The translations under genes were made by a program, and so were the position numbers. A DNA stretch of 64,000 nucleotides, taken from contig CP154954.1 of the NCBI GenBank assembly GCA_039621445.1, positions 19,950,642 to 20,014,641 of the forward strand. Direction: 5' to 3'. This document shows positions 20,672 to 32,118 of the stretch, piece by piece; position 1 is the first letter of the stretch; the number at the start of each line of letters is the position of its first letter. The notes below the pieces were generated by a model. The model saw nothing but the letters and a program-made list of their open reading frames with translations, was not told the origin of the DNA and searched no databases. This DNA comes from Euglena gracilis. Taxonomy: Eukaryota > Euglenida > Euglenophyceae > Euglenales.

Positions 20672-23600
20672 GAGTGGACCAAGTGCTTCGTGCCGGACGC
20701 CCCCGAAGTTGCTTTGGCGGACGTTTCGGAACATCTTCAAAAGCACGTGTATGATGTCCTGGTGGACGTGCGCGATGCGCGGCTACCAGGCTTCTGCTTA
20801 AGGGATTGCAGTACCCCCCCCCCGGGGGGGGGGGCTGGACTGCAGCTAGTCCAAATTTGGCTAGTGAGATTTCTAGCAGACCCCCCCCCCAGGGGGTCTG
20901 CTAGCAGGGCTAGCTGGTGGAATTTTTTTTCCAGTGACCGGCGTGAAGCGCCGGAAATTTTTGGGGGGAATTTTTGGAACAAAATCAACCAAAAACTTAT
21001 TAAAAACCTCATTTCCACCTCGGCGCACAGCACCTGAGGAAAAAAATTTCCAGTTGGGGGGGGGGGACCCCGGACCCCCCCCCTCGGGGGGAGGGGGGTC
21101 TAGCTAGTCCATTTTTTCCAGTGTTTAGCCGATTGGCTAGCCAGTACACCCCCGGGGATCCTTAAGCAAAAGCCTGGCCGCTACCACAATCATCCCTCCA
21201 TCCACAATACCAGGGATTGGCCAAAGTTGTGCAGGTGTGTGTGTGTGTGTGTGCGTGCGTGTGTGTGTGGTGCCAAACCTGGAATCAAAGTCTGATGGAT
21301 CCAATAGCAAGATAAGCCCGACAAATGTATTTGAAATGTTTTTTTTAAAAATATTTTCCTGTCAGAAAAGTTGAACATAAGGTCGCATGTCTTATGAAGA
21401 CAAGCCGAACGTATCTAACTGCTGGTCAAACTTTGTGGGGGGTGGGCTAGTTTCCCGGTTTCGCTGTTTCCGACTCGGCTGCTGATTTCTGTTGCATGCT
21501 GCGGTGGTGTTCATTGGCCCGTGACAACCCCCTCCCTCCCCCTGCCATCGCTGGCCTTCCTCCCAGGCCCACATCGTGTGCTACACCCACGCGGAACGGC
21601 TCCGCCGGGAGGACATCGACCGAGTCGCGGCGTGGACGGAGCACACCCACGGCCCCTCCGCCCAGCAGCCGTCTCTTCTTTCCACCACGGTGCCCGTTGG
21701 CCCCTCGTGGGCTGAGGGCTGGGCCGCCGACTGCTGAATGCGCTGCCGTCTTCTTCCTGAATCTGCGGCGTGTGCGGCGGATGGACCGGAAGCAGCCCTG
21801 GCGACTCCTTTCCCCACCCACATGGTGGACTCGGGCGAGGGGTTGGTGAGAGGTAGGGTGTTGGTTTGTGTAGAATGGGGACATTCTTAATTGCCGGCCA
21901 GGGTTTAGGGCAGGGTAAAGGGGAGGTACGGGGTCAGGGTTTGCGACAGCGTTGGGGTTGGGTGGGACACCAGGCCCCCACCTACTACCGGACCAAGTAT
22001 GGACACGGATGCGCGCCCAACAGCAAGGAACGCCGTCCAGCCGGCAGGCCACGCGTCGCACGTGCCCACGCTCCGCACCGTTTCAACCGATACATCCGGG
22101 ACCCAACTCCGGTGTCCAGCCCTGACAAGGTCCGGCATCACCGCCAACAACAGTCACCGGCCTGCGGGCGCATGGGTGTCGAACGGGGGTCATCCCGGAC
22201 CGCCGGAAACGAGGGAACGCCGTGCCCGGACCCCGAGGGGCCCCCAGCCCCCGGCCAGCGCCGCCCTCCGGCCCCTGCGGCGGGCGGTGGCCGCCGCGTG
22301 CCGGGCCGGCGGGGGCGCCGAGGCGCTGGTGGCGGGCCTCCCCAACGCCGGCAAGAGCAGCCTGCTGCACCCGCTGGCCCGCCGGTTCCTGCAGGCGGCG
22401 TGGAAGCGGAGGTCCGAGGACCACATGCCCCAGGTCAAATCCGGAACTCATGGTGGGGGACCCCCTGGGTGGGGGGACCCCCGATCTCAAGAAAATCCCT
22501 GACATATGTGTATTGCATCAAAGATCACCTCCTCACCCCCCCGTGGGAGGTGGTCCAGCCAGTCATAAGCCATTTTCCACCTTCCCCCATCGAGGTATTT
22601 TAATTTCTTTCCAGTTGCATTTCGGGCAGCTGGATAGTGGCGGGGTTTTTGCTGTGGTGGGTTCCAACGTGGCAACATGCCAAACTTCAGCAAAAGTGCG
22701 TCGAAAATTGCCCAAGCACTTTAAATTTTGGGCCTGAAAATTCATATCTTAAAATTTTGATATTTTTTGGGCTTGTCTGTTGTTTTATTTTTTTTGGCAC
22801 CCGGTAAGACCCCTGGGGCGGTCAGCCTTGATCCAGCCAGCCCTAATTTTCCAGCCTCTGATCTTCCTTCCCCCCTGCCTGTTTCATTTTTTTTCTCCTC
22901 AGAGCTTGCACCCAAAGCAAATTTGTCTTATTTGGTGCTGCCTTGCAAAAAGAATATAAATGCAATATGGTTGACATGGGCATGTTTTCCTGAAGATGCC
23001 TTTACTCAATATTTCAGACCGATTGGCTGGTCGGTCTGAAATGCCGACCAGTTTTTCTTTGGCTCAATAACCCAGGCGAGGGATTTGGCCAAAATTGTGA
23101 AGTGGCTCCGCACCTGCGCACCAAATTAAATGCGGACATTTCTCTTCGCCTCTTCGACCAATTTTCCCAACGTGGCTGCCAAGCACCTCCAATGGTGCAT
23201 CCCGACAAATCCCGATGAATCCCGACAAATTATGACAGAGCGCGACAACACGTATTTGGCCTCCTTGAGGTGGGGGTTCCATCAAATCCCGACAAAGCCC
23301 AACCAATCCCGACAACAGCGCCAAAATTTGTGACCAGGGATGAAGTTGCCAAGTCAGCATGATTTGGTTGGCTTTCTGTTTTGCACAGTTTTTTTTTTGT
23401 GAAACCACATAAAGAATTTGCATGAAAAAAGCTTCGTCACGCATCAGATATGGCCAGGACCCAGCTCCAACGTGCAGAACACAACAAACCCCGAAAAATC
23501 CCGACAAATCCCGCGGCCAGCACCCAATTATCAGACGGTCTGGAGGTGCGTGGTGGCTGCCTAACCCGGTGGGAGGTGGTGGCCAGGTTGCCTCTGAGGG

Positions 23601-26600
23601 AAAAGTTGCTGACTGGTGGGTGGGCGAATGAAAGGAACCCCCCAAGGGTCGGCCAACAGTCAATGATCCCAAACACATTAACTTCAGGTGGTTTTTGGCC
23701 AAACATCGTCCCTTCTGCCGGCGTTAAACCCTGGGATGGGTCAGGGGCCCCGCCGCCCCCGTCACAGGTCGCCTGCAAGCCGGGCACGACCACCTCCGTC
23801 CTGCCCTACCCCATGCCCAGTCCCTGTTTTGCTGTTCCCCCACTCCCAGAGAGCGAAATGGGGGGAAGGGAATTTGTGGTACCGCCCATCCGAAACCACG
23901 CCGTGTTCAGAATCAACAAGGGGGTACATGGGCTTTGGGAGCCCACTTGTTGTTGTTGTTGTTGTTCTTGTTGTTGTTGTTGCAATTGCACAAGTGGTCC
24001 AAAATTAATATATATTTTTGAGGCTTTTTTAGTGGTGATTTGTGAGACAAAAGGAGAATAAGAAGAACAGCGCCCACAAAGTGGAGGCGTTCGTACAGCA
24101 TTCCTGAGCACATATGTACATGTGCATATGCAGCATATGCAGCATGTCTGAGAGGGTCAAAGAAAGTTTGTCAGGGTATTGCACCATGTGCCATAAATTC
24201 AACGTGTACACACATTCACGTAATCTGCAAACCGGTCGTCTGTGTGGTCAGTTTGTGAAATCGCACAAGTAATTCATGTGTTCAAACGGACCACTTGCAC
24301 TATTGTGGGAACGTCTGTTCCCGTAATTACACAAGTGGAATACTCCCGCAGTTGCCCAAGTGGTTGGTTTGCACATTTTGCAACTGCTTTGTGTGTGCAG
24401 TTGCGCACGGAGACCGACTGGGACAATTTTTTTTAAAAAAAGTCAAAGTGCAAGCTCGCCAAGTAGCACACATGGTGCACGTTTGAAAGTTGTGTGTGTC
24501 GAAAGACCGGGGAAAAAAAGCCGGCGTTCCATGGCTTATGCAGTGCATCCAACCAAGTCAGGCGGCCGATCTTGCACTTAAAACGGCATTGGTTTTGCGG
24601 AACTGTGCAAACGGACGGTTTGTGTTTTTTGAAAGTCCCAACAAATGGCGCCTAAACCTGTTAATTTGATCAGGATGTGGTCTGGTGCCCCAGGACGGTA
24701 GAGGGTGGTTCAAAGACTTTGACCTATACGGTATTCATGAGGCAGGTGTCCCAAACAGCATACAGCGCATGGACACCCAGTATGTGTGCTTGGGAAACTC
24801 CCAACGGCTGCCTCATCAACTTGGGGTGTCGTGGGGCAGACGACATCGAGCCTTCCCCAAAAACGTACACTTAGACGCCGGGGAACAACGTTCGCATGGG
24901 CAGTCGGGGCCGAATCGCTCGGGGGCCGGGGGCGGCCCCTCTCCGTCTCCCCGGCAGCAAATGCCGGCCCGCACCGCCGGGCCTGCCCCCCAGCGTGCCG
25001 GCCGCAGTGGCTCTGGGGCATTGACACCCCCGGGCTGGACCCCCCGGCGGCGGCGTTCCACGCGGACCCGGAGCTGGGCTCAGGGGCTTTCTTAAGCTGG
25101 GGGGGTCCTGCCCCCCCCGGGGGGGGGGGTCCAGCCAGCCAGCACGTTTTATCCAGCCAACAACTCCCCCCCCCGTGTTCGCCGAAATGAAGTTGGGGCT
25201 GGGACAAAAAACCACCAAAATTTATTTCGCAAAAAAATTGGGGAAGGGGCCAAAAATGGTTTTTTTTTGAGGGGATTTGGGGCTTTCACCTGATGTTTTT
25301 TTTTTGAAAAGTCCCAACCCAGCTGAAATTGCACTTTTCTTTTTGCCGTTTTTCGGGTGCCAGGCAGGTCCAGCTGCCTGCCACCCCCCCCCCCCAGACC
25401 CCCCACCCCTCCAGAGGGATTCCAACCATCACCTTTTTTCTCTGGCTGCACCTTTTTCCAGCCGGCCCATGCCCCCCCCCCCCCCTGGGGGTCCATAAGA
25501 AAGCCCCTGGCTTGGCTTCAAGCTGTTCCTCACGGGCCACCTGCGCCGGGGCAGGGCCCCGTGTGCGGTGGACGTTGCCGACTACGTGCTGTGGAAGTGC
25601 AATTGGGTGCGTCCCCTGTTGCCTGGCCCTCGGTGGGGGCTGGAATGTCGCGGCAGGTTTTATCCGTTGGAGGCTGGCAGGCGCCGGAGGAGGAGGAAGA
25701 GATCTGTGTGGGTGCGCTCCGGTGCAAAAGCTATGACGTCCAATATGTTCATGTGGGATGAGTAACCCACGTGTGCACGCAAACCAATCACCCCCCACCA
25801 ATTGAAATTGCGCTTCAATTTTGGATTTTGGTATTCGTTTGGGTTTGCATCATTTTTGGGACTGTGTCTAATGGATGGCCACCTTTGGAAATTGCCATTT
25901 TGTTGTTTTCACAGCAAAATTGCTGGAAAGATCAACAATAAAAACCTATGGGTGTTGTGCTTTGCCCCATTGGGATTTGTCTTTTTTTAATTTAATGGTT
26001 GTCAATCCATGCAAAGTTTGGAAAGGGTCACCGTGTCTTCCAGGGTTCACCCATACGACCAATACAACTACCAGCGATGAGAACCCCAAGCTCCAATGTC
26101 TTTTCCGGGCTTCTGCTTAAGGAAATGGGGGGTTGCTATGGGCAGGCAGGGAGGGGGGGGGGAGGCAGGGGGTTGAAAGTGGGTTGGCAGTGCTATGGCA
26201 CACCCCCCGGTGCTGAAAGGCGCCAGGAGTCCGAAAACGACCATTTTCAAAAGACATGGGTCGGAGGGAATTTTCAAGGCTTGGTTGGCAGGCACCGATG
26301 TCCGAACGCCCCCTCCCCGAGGGGGGTGCTCGCAATGAGCAGGCACCCCATAGCACCCAACCCCCAGGGGGGTTGGTAAACAGAAGCCTGGTCTTTTGTT
26401 ATCTTATAACTCAGCCATTCTCCCTAAGTCAGCTTAATTGTTCCTTCGACATCTGTAATCTGAAGACGATCCCAAGGGTTAATCGAGCTACGATTGCTTT
26501 CTCATTTGCTTGCTCTACTCAGCTTCGCCACCATTTCTATGTTCCAATTTTAAAACTCCGTTCATCCCAGTGCTTGTTGACTCCCACGGTGGATCACTTC

Positions 26601-27948
26601 GGGTTTTCCCTCCTCCAATCTCCGTCCACCACCCATTCACTCAGCCATCTGCACGCACAGGGAGAGGCAAGAACGTGCACACACATACAGAAACCCACAT
26701 GCACACACATATACACACAGACACATACATACACACATAATTGCATACACACAACAACACATATGCAGACGCGTGCATCCACACAGACATGCATACACAA
26801 TCACACACATATGCAGACACATACACACACACATACATATATACACACATACCGACACACACATACATGCATTCACACATGCACACATACAGGCACATGC
26901 ATACACATATACACACAGGCACGCACATGCATAAACACACATACAGACACAAACATCCACACAGGTGCGCACAGACACAAGGCTTTTCATCTTGGCATTT
27001 TTCTTTTTTGTTGCATCCATGCATCCAATGCATTTCGGAAGCGGGGGGTTGCTGCCAGGGGCCGACGGATGACATCCAGCTGATCCTGCGGCAGTTTATG
27101 GGAGAGGCCGACCACGGTGTGGCCTGGCACCCCATGCAGCCACTGCTCCAATTTCCCTCCCTCCCAAGATTGTGGAAAACATTTTTTTACAGTTTTATAA
27201 AATTTTCATGGAATGCAACCAGTGTGCATCACATACTGCACATGTCACATGATGTTCACTTGCTGTGTTTGCTGGCACATCGGTGTCTACACAGCTCCAC
27301 ATGCATGTGCATTGCACACATGCGTTGATGGGACCCTTTTGGCCCTCTCTCACCATGCCCGGGCACCGGCTCCCTCCCTGCCGCCCGCAGGCGACCCGCG
27401 GGCGGCGGCCCGGGCGGCGGAGTGCTTCCTCGGGTTGGCCGCAGAGCACGGCTTCGACCGCCTCGTGCTGGACCCATTGCCGCTGCCCGCCGGAGCCCCC
27501 AGCCAGGCTTTTTTTTTTAACTCGGAAGACCCCCCGAGGGAGGTCCCACGCCCCCACAGCGTATGTCCTACGTCCAGGGTATGTCCCTACAGCGCTGGAA
27601 TTACCCCAGAGTTGCTCACCGGGCGAGGGGGAGCCACACACGAGCACTGGTGTCAGGGGTCCCTGGCCACTCACCACACAAATTGGGCCAGAAGCGAAGA
27701 AGTTAGTGCCGGCCATAAACCGACAAGAAGCCTTGGTGCAACTGAGGGGGTACTGGGTGGGGGGGGGGAACCCTCCGGGGACCTTAAATAGGAAGCCTGC
27801 TCCCGGCACCTTGACGCGGCCGCTCCACTTCCCGGGGGAGGGGCCGATCATTGCCACCAATTTCCGGCCGGAGAGTTTCCGTGGGCCTCGGCTAAGGGTG
27901 GTCGCCCCCCCCCCTCTTTTGGTTTCCCTGCTGTTTGAGCAACGCTGA
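20672..27948 (+). CDS. Circularly permuted GTPase, MTG1/RbgA type (paralog A)
   Basis: Exons: 20,672-20,783 (KHVYDVLVDVRDARLP), 21,182-21,234, 21,567 to about 21,735 (VCYTHAERLRREDIDRV: degenerate G4), about 22,26x-22,433 (LVAGLPNAGKSSLL: G1/P-loop), 24,840-24,897 (RRRGTT: G2), 24,991-25,077 (WGIDTPGLD: G3), 25,515 to about 25,606 (ADYVLWKCN), 27,059-27,116 (DDIQLILRQFMGEADHG), 27,391-27,500 (DPRAAARAAECFLG), 27,805-27,948 (FPGEGPIIATNFRPESFR, TGA at the end). The order G4-G1-G2-G3 is the permuted order of YlqF/RbgA/MTG1 GTPases, which act in (mito)ribosomal large-subunit assembly; an organellar role is inferred from family only. Junctions 1, 2, the fifth exon onward to ELGFKLFLTG, and the last two join in frame. 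Unresolved: the 5' start (no ATG before 20,672), exon 3 to exon 4, and 25.6-27.06 kb. The canonical NKxD is replaced by THAE. Confidence 0.7.
20784..21181 (+). mobile_element. Nonconventional intron = MITE (GTPase A intron 1)
   Basis: No GT-AG. CAG lies at intron bases 4-6 (20,787-20,789) and CTG at -8 to -6 (21,174-21,176). Ends pair: CCAGGCTTCTGCTTAAGG against CCTTAAGCAAAAGCCTGG. Flanks GCGGCTAC and GCCGCTAC are a 7-of-8 direct duplication. Removal joins CGG-C to TA-CCA, giving DARLPQSSLHP in frame, which aligns with [11 protein letters not shown] of paralog B. Interior relates to the element at 7,306-7,728. Confidence 0.85.
21233..21268. repeat. GT-rich microsatellite at a 5' splice site
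   Basis: GTGTGTG begins exactly at the donor after CAG (21,232-21,234) of GTPase A exon 2, so the microsatellite supplies the splice donor. Confidence 0.8.
21850..22260. other. Unresolved interval between GTPase A exons 3 and 4
   Basis: GC-rich sequence between the THAE exon and the P-loop exon. Several AG acceptors lie before the P-loop exon (for example at 22,243 and 22,256), but no donor was found that joins in frame; the frame of exon 3 closes at 21,736. Either a third kind of boundary or an assembly/homopolymer error may be involved. Confidence 0.4.
23190..23520. repeat. Clusters of ATCCCGACAAA motif
   Basis: The phrase ATCCCGACAA occurs about seven times in three clusters (23,200-23,235, 23,280-23,315, 23,488-23,510) inside the large intron of GTPase A. 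No element ends were recognised. Confidence 0.6.
24898..24990 (+). other. Possible short nonconventional intron in GTPase A
   Basis: CAG at 24,901-24,903 and CTG at 24,983-24,985 fit the +4/-8 rule and removing 93 bp keeps the frame, giving GTTFASACRPQWLWGIDTPG. That brings the G2-G3 spacing close to paralog B. The unspliced frame is also open, and the flanks are not duplicated, so this is weaker than the other cases. Confidence 0.45.
25078..25514 (+). mobile_element. Nonconventional intron = MITE (GTPase A, after G3)
   Basis: CAGGGGCTTTCTTAAG at the left faces CATAAGAAAGCCCCTG at the right. CAG is at bases 4-6 and CTG at -8 to -6. Flanks GCTGGGCT and GCTTGGCT match at 7 of 8 bases. Removal joins GAG-CTG-G to GC-TTC-AAG, giving DPELGFKLFLTG in frame, the expected continuation after DTPG in this family. 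No GT-AG pair in the same positions would do this. Confidence 0.88.
26103..26395 (+). mobile_element. MITE of the CAGGCTTCTGCTTAAGG family
   Basis: Left end CGGGCTTCTGCTTAAGG (CAG changed to CGG), right end AAACAGAAGCCTG. Flanks GTCTTTTC and GTCTTTTG match at 7 of 8. It lies within an unresolved part of GTPase A, probably nested inside a larger conventional intron. Confidence 0.7.
26680..26975. repeat. Degenerate (CA)n / ACACATAC tract
   Basis: About 300 bp of imperfect CA and ACATAC repeats within an intron of GTPase A. Long histidine/threonine or valine/cysteine frames through it are artefacts. Confidence 0.9.
27501..27804 (+). mobile_element. Nonconventional intron = MITE (last intron of GTPase A)
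   Basis: CAG at bases 4-6 (27,504-27,506), CTG at -8 to -6 (27,797-27,799). Ends CAGGCTTTTTTTTTTAA and TTAAATAGGAAGCCTG pair. Flanks CCCCCAGC and CTCCCGGC agree at 6 of 8. Removal gives PAGAPGTLTRPLHFPG in frame and connects to the C-terminal FP...ATNFRPESFR motif shared with paralog B. Contains the ~150-bp repeat also found in the intron at 41,944-42,398. Confidence 0.82.
27600..27748 (+). repeat. ~150-bp repeat shared by two introns
   Basis: CCAGAGTTGCTCACC through GTGCCGGCCATAAAC and AGTGCAAC is shared, at high but imperfect identity and in the same orientation, with 42,013-42,165. Both copies lie inside nonconventional introns of different genes. Confidence 0.8.
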
Positions 27949-28143
27949 GACATCCATTTGCCCAGGTTCAAAACGGTTTGAAAGGCAGGGCGGAGACGCA
28001 AAAAAGGATGTATCTGTTAATGTTTTCATCGAGTCAAGAAAGATGAACAGGGGACACAGAGGCAGCACCAGGTTGTTGATCTCGAGTTGGCGTGCCACGC
28101 GCTCGGGTGTGGCCATGGGTGACCCAGCGGGTGTCCAGGGGGT

Positions 28144-28176
28144 GTACATGAAATGTCCCTTGGACATTTCATGTAC
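28144..28176. other. Perfect 15-bp hairpin
   Basis: GTACATGAAATGTCC and its exact reverse complement are separated by CTT. The same hairpin is preserved in the duplicated copy at 58,521-58,553. It lies in non-coding DNA downstream of GTPase A (stop at 27,948). Confidence 0.9.
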
Positions 28177-28179
28177 CTC

Positions 28180-30360
28180 ACCCCACAGTCAGCCTCCAGT
28201 CCCAAGGCCTCTCTCAGCCCATTGGGTTGTGATCGTGTGTGTGCACACTGGCACTTCCCCACCCATGTAGCAATGCCCCAGCTAGCTCTACCGCAAAAAA
28301 ATTGAAGCCAGTCCTGTGAGAGTGCACTTTGTGACAATAAGCTTTATCTGGCTCCTTTCATATCATAAGGGATCAATCAGGCAAGAGATTTTCTTTTGTT
28401 CTCAAGGATTGGCCTCTTTTTGCACAGCACGTTGCAGCAGAGCAGGGGGTAGGGCAGGGGCATTCAGGGGAGGGGAACGCAAATGCGTTTGTATTTTTTG
28501 ATTTTGGCAAAAATTGCGTGTTTTTTTTTGGCGCTTTTTTTTTGCATTTTTCCCCGCGATTTTCGGATTTTTGTTGGAAAATTTTTGACCATGAAAAATT
28601 CCTTATTTTGTCCCCGATTTTCCCCGAGACCTAAAATTTTGTCAAATTTTTTTGTCATTTATGCTTTCTGGGGCAAAAAAAATGCTTATGCTAAGTCCTT
28701 TCTTTTTTATTTTTAAGTCCTTTTTTATTTTGTTTTTATTTTTATGCTAACTCCTCTCCAGTGGAAAAGTGTACATCCTGGGGGAGCTCCTAAAGGATTT
28801 TACATGCAATTTTTTGTGTTTTTTTTTTGCTTTCTTTTGTGTTTATTTGCGGTTTTTTTGCGGCGCGGTTTTTTTTTTTGAGGGTCCACGTTGTGCCCCC
28901 CCCCCCCCTTGGGGCATTGCTGCGTAGGGTGGGGCTGCGCCAGTGTTCACACACCATCACCTCTACCAATGGGCTGGCAGAGAGTATAAGGTTGCTGATG
29001 ACTCAAATCCCTTGATGTCAATACTAAAGGTCGTTTATTGCAATGCAGAAGTTTAAAATGGGCCACTGCATTCGGAGGGTCAAGATTCTGTGCCGAATAA
29101 TGTCCACCTTTGCCAGCAGGCATCGACGTCGGATTTGCCTGTGTCGGAGTCCGGAACATCCCATGCGGGGGAGCCATTCTTTGCTTCAAGGTCCACACCC
29201 TTGGAATGGCTTGATTATTGTCTGGCATCATAACAGCTTCGCCTACGACCCATCGTTTGGTCCCTCCAGATTGTTGTTGCTTTTATGGATTCGTCTCACC
29301 CGTGTGAAGTGTTGAGGAATGACCCCCAAATCACCACTCTTTTTGCAACCAACCTGGCAGGGCATTCGCCTTGTACAAGGATACGCACCGTTCCACCCCG
29401 CACGCGTGCAGACCAGCGCTGCCCCCCCCCCCCCGCCGCCCGCTGAAGCCATCCCCCACAAGCAACCCCCCTGTTGTCACACAGGGCGGCCGGAGAAGAG
29501 TGGAGCTCCTGGGTCCAGGGCTTGGCTTCGCCCACAGCGCAGCTTCCGGTGCATCTTCTGATCTTTCCTGCCCTCAAAATTTAAACTCCTGGGGTTTATA
29601 GTCGTGCGTGGTTTGAAGACCCTCGAAAAGGGCATTACATCAGGAAGGTCCATTTCTTTCAGGTGGCCTCAACGAACTTTTTCTGCCTCCGCTGCAGTCA
29701 AATTCCACCACCATTCCAATTTTCTTCTGTGTACCCTCAATTCTTCCCAACCACATGTTACCTCGGGCCAACATTGACCGTTTCATGTTATCCAAAATCC
29801 AGTGTCTTTTCAGAAAATTCTCCTTGAAGAGGGTCTGTAAAAAAAAAATGCAAGGGTAACAAAAATCAAACCTGTCGGTTTAACTTTAGGGGGAGGGGTT
29901 ATGTTGACCCACCTGGCTGGCAGGAAGAAATGGAGTCAGAACGGGCGTTGGGGTAAGAAACACCATCTCCTTCTTGCTTTCTTTAAAAGTGAACCAGCGG
30001 TGCTACGCTGAGGTGTGCGTGCATACATACGTGTGTGTGTTTGTTTGTGTGGGTGGGTGGGTGGGTGGGTGGATGTGTGCATTAGCGTGAGCTGCATCCT
30101 TCCTTGGGGGTTAAAACCAGAGCCCTGTGCGAGGTTTCTGGTCTGAACCTGAAGATGACGATGCCTCGCTGGGGACTCCTCACGTGGCTGGTCTGTTCTT
30201 ATTCCGAACGCAAATTGTGGCTTCTTTGCAACCTTTATCAAGTCGGCCACGGTTACGAGACTATCCAAAAGTGGAAGTGCTTTCGACTTTCTGGCCCACT
30301 GTGATCAACCCCGGCTCCACCAGTCAGCCCACTGCATGGACCGCCACCTCATATTCAATT
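28180..30360. other. No gene recognised (shared by both duplication copies)
   Basis: T-rich low-complexity sequence at 28.48-28.9 kb, two copies of the ~95-bp dispersed repeat near 28.2 (minus) and 28.9 kb (plus), and otherwise unremarkable sequence. No exon with conserved frame between the two copies was identified. Confidence 0.4.
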
Positions 30361-30363
30361 TTG

Positions 30364-30690
<327 letters not shown>

Positions 30691-30734
30691 TTGGTTGTTG
30701 TGATTGATAGGGTTGACAGGATGGAGGGACATTG

Positions 30735-31620
30735 CTGCAGGGTTCCCTGCTGAGGAGGCTCTGGGCACTGAAGTGCAGGCGTGGTACAACCGGCTGCCGG
30801 CAGGGTCTGCCGCCACGGACAACGTGCCGGCTGGCGAAGCGGTTGGCGGCGCCGCAGCCAATCCACCCGATGCCCAGCGACCGGATGAGGCCCTGTGGAC
30901 TGAATCAATCTGCAATCCCCGCCCTTTTCTGGAAGTCGGAGACTGGTTGCAACCAGGGTTCAGTATAAGGAGGGTTTACAGGGTTCAGGAGGAGGGGGAT
31001 GCCCCCCATCCCCCCCCCTGACCCTCCCTCCACCTGCCCTTATATTGAACCCTGGGTTGCAGATCAGGAGAGTGAGAACTGTTAGGGACCGGTGCTGAAT
31101 CTGAACTCCGGCGTTATTTTTCTCCAAGATTGCTTTCTCCTTCTTTGTGCAATTTTTTTTAATTTTTTCAACTCAATTTAAAAACGGCCATGGTCGTGGT
31201 TGGGGGCAGAGGTTTTTTAAGTTTTGTGCAGGCAGTGCTTCCGGGCACTGCCTCGCCCCGGCCCTGTTGTCCAGCAGCAACGCCGCCCCGACTGCGCCAG
31301 CCCCCACCCAGAAGGTGCCTGCCCGTGTGCCCCGGAGCACGCCTCTCCAGCTCCCCCAGCCCATCCATTTGCGTCACGGCTGCTCAACACAGACTTGGCA
31401 ACAGTTTCCTCCAGTCCGGTGCTGCTTTCCCCTCCCGGGCAGGCAGGGGACTCGCGTCCCTCGTTCAGGACCGCCCTGGCAGCCCGGCGTTCCACGCCCC
31501 CGTGACCCCGAGGACCTCTGGCTTGGTCCGCAGTTTCCAAAGCGACGGTCCCTGGACCGTACGAGTTGAGCCCCCGCTGCAGTATGATGGGGGCTGGGGG
31601 GTTTTGTTTTTTTTTGTTTC
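30735..31620 (+). other. GC-rich stretches with possible exons between A and B
   Basis: At 30,735-30,950 a frame reading ALGTEVQAW and DNVPAGEAVGGAAA differs between the duplication copies first by length changes that keep the frame, then by a 1-base change that breaks it. At 31,230-31,600 another GC-rich block is open in several frames. Splice-like CTGCAG and GTGCAG sites exist, but I could not decide a frame or a product. They may be exons of a small gene or decayed sequence. Confidence 0.3.
30954..31054. mobile_element. Short MITE, CAGGGTTCRRTATAAGGA family
   Basis: 101 bp: CAGGGTTCAGTATAAGGAGG at left, CCTTATATTGAACCCTG at right. Flanks share GGTTGCA, displaced by one base. An identical-position copy is at 61,240-61,340 in the duplication. 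Confidence 0.75.
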
Positions 31621-31732
31621 CTGCAGCTGTTCTTACAACGATCATTTTTTCCTGGGGAGGGGAAAGAGTGCCGAATGCCATGTCGGATTCACATTTGAAC
31701 GCACAGGCAATTGCCCATTCCCTGATGCATGG

Positions 31733-31870
<138 letters not shown>

Positions 31871-32101
31871 ATTCGTGCCAGTGTGTCTCTCTTGGCATGG
31901 TTGAAAGTTCGATTGTGCAGAAATACACACACATACATATACATATAACATGCATGCACATATGTTTATACATTATATACATATATGTATGTGTATAATC
32001 GAACCTTCAACCATGCAATTATATATATATTCAACTCTACATGTAATTCAATTATATATTTTATTGCAGGCGCATTTTTCACACCTCGGGTTGGGTTGGA
32101 A

Positions 32102-32118
32102 TTTCCTTCAGCTGAATA
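32102..32118 (+). promoter_or_regulatory. Probable trans-splice acceptor of GTPase B
   Basis: TTTCCTTCAG ends at 32,111, seven bases before the ATG at 32,119. The reading frame has a stop (TGA) directly upstream, so the coding region should begin at this ATG. A short leader after a pyrimidine-AG is what a spliced-leader acceptor would look like; a cis-spliced 5' UTR is also possible. Confidence 0.4.

Noticed and set aside
20787-21174. GC-AG splicing (CAG|GCTTCT to AAAAG|CCTGG) for the first intron of GTPase A
   Set aside because: It also keeps the frame but adds AWPLP from the duplicated target; the CAG/CTG rule gives the paralog-like DARLPQSS without extra residues.
26044-26078. Mid exon of GTPase A reading VHPYDQYNYQ
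   Set aside because: It can be joined to VLWK in frame with a GT donor at 25,597, but its exit cannot be joined to the next exon by either rule; left unresolved rather than annotated.
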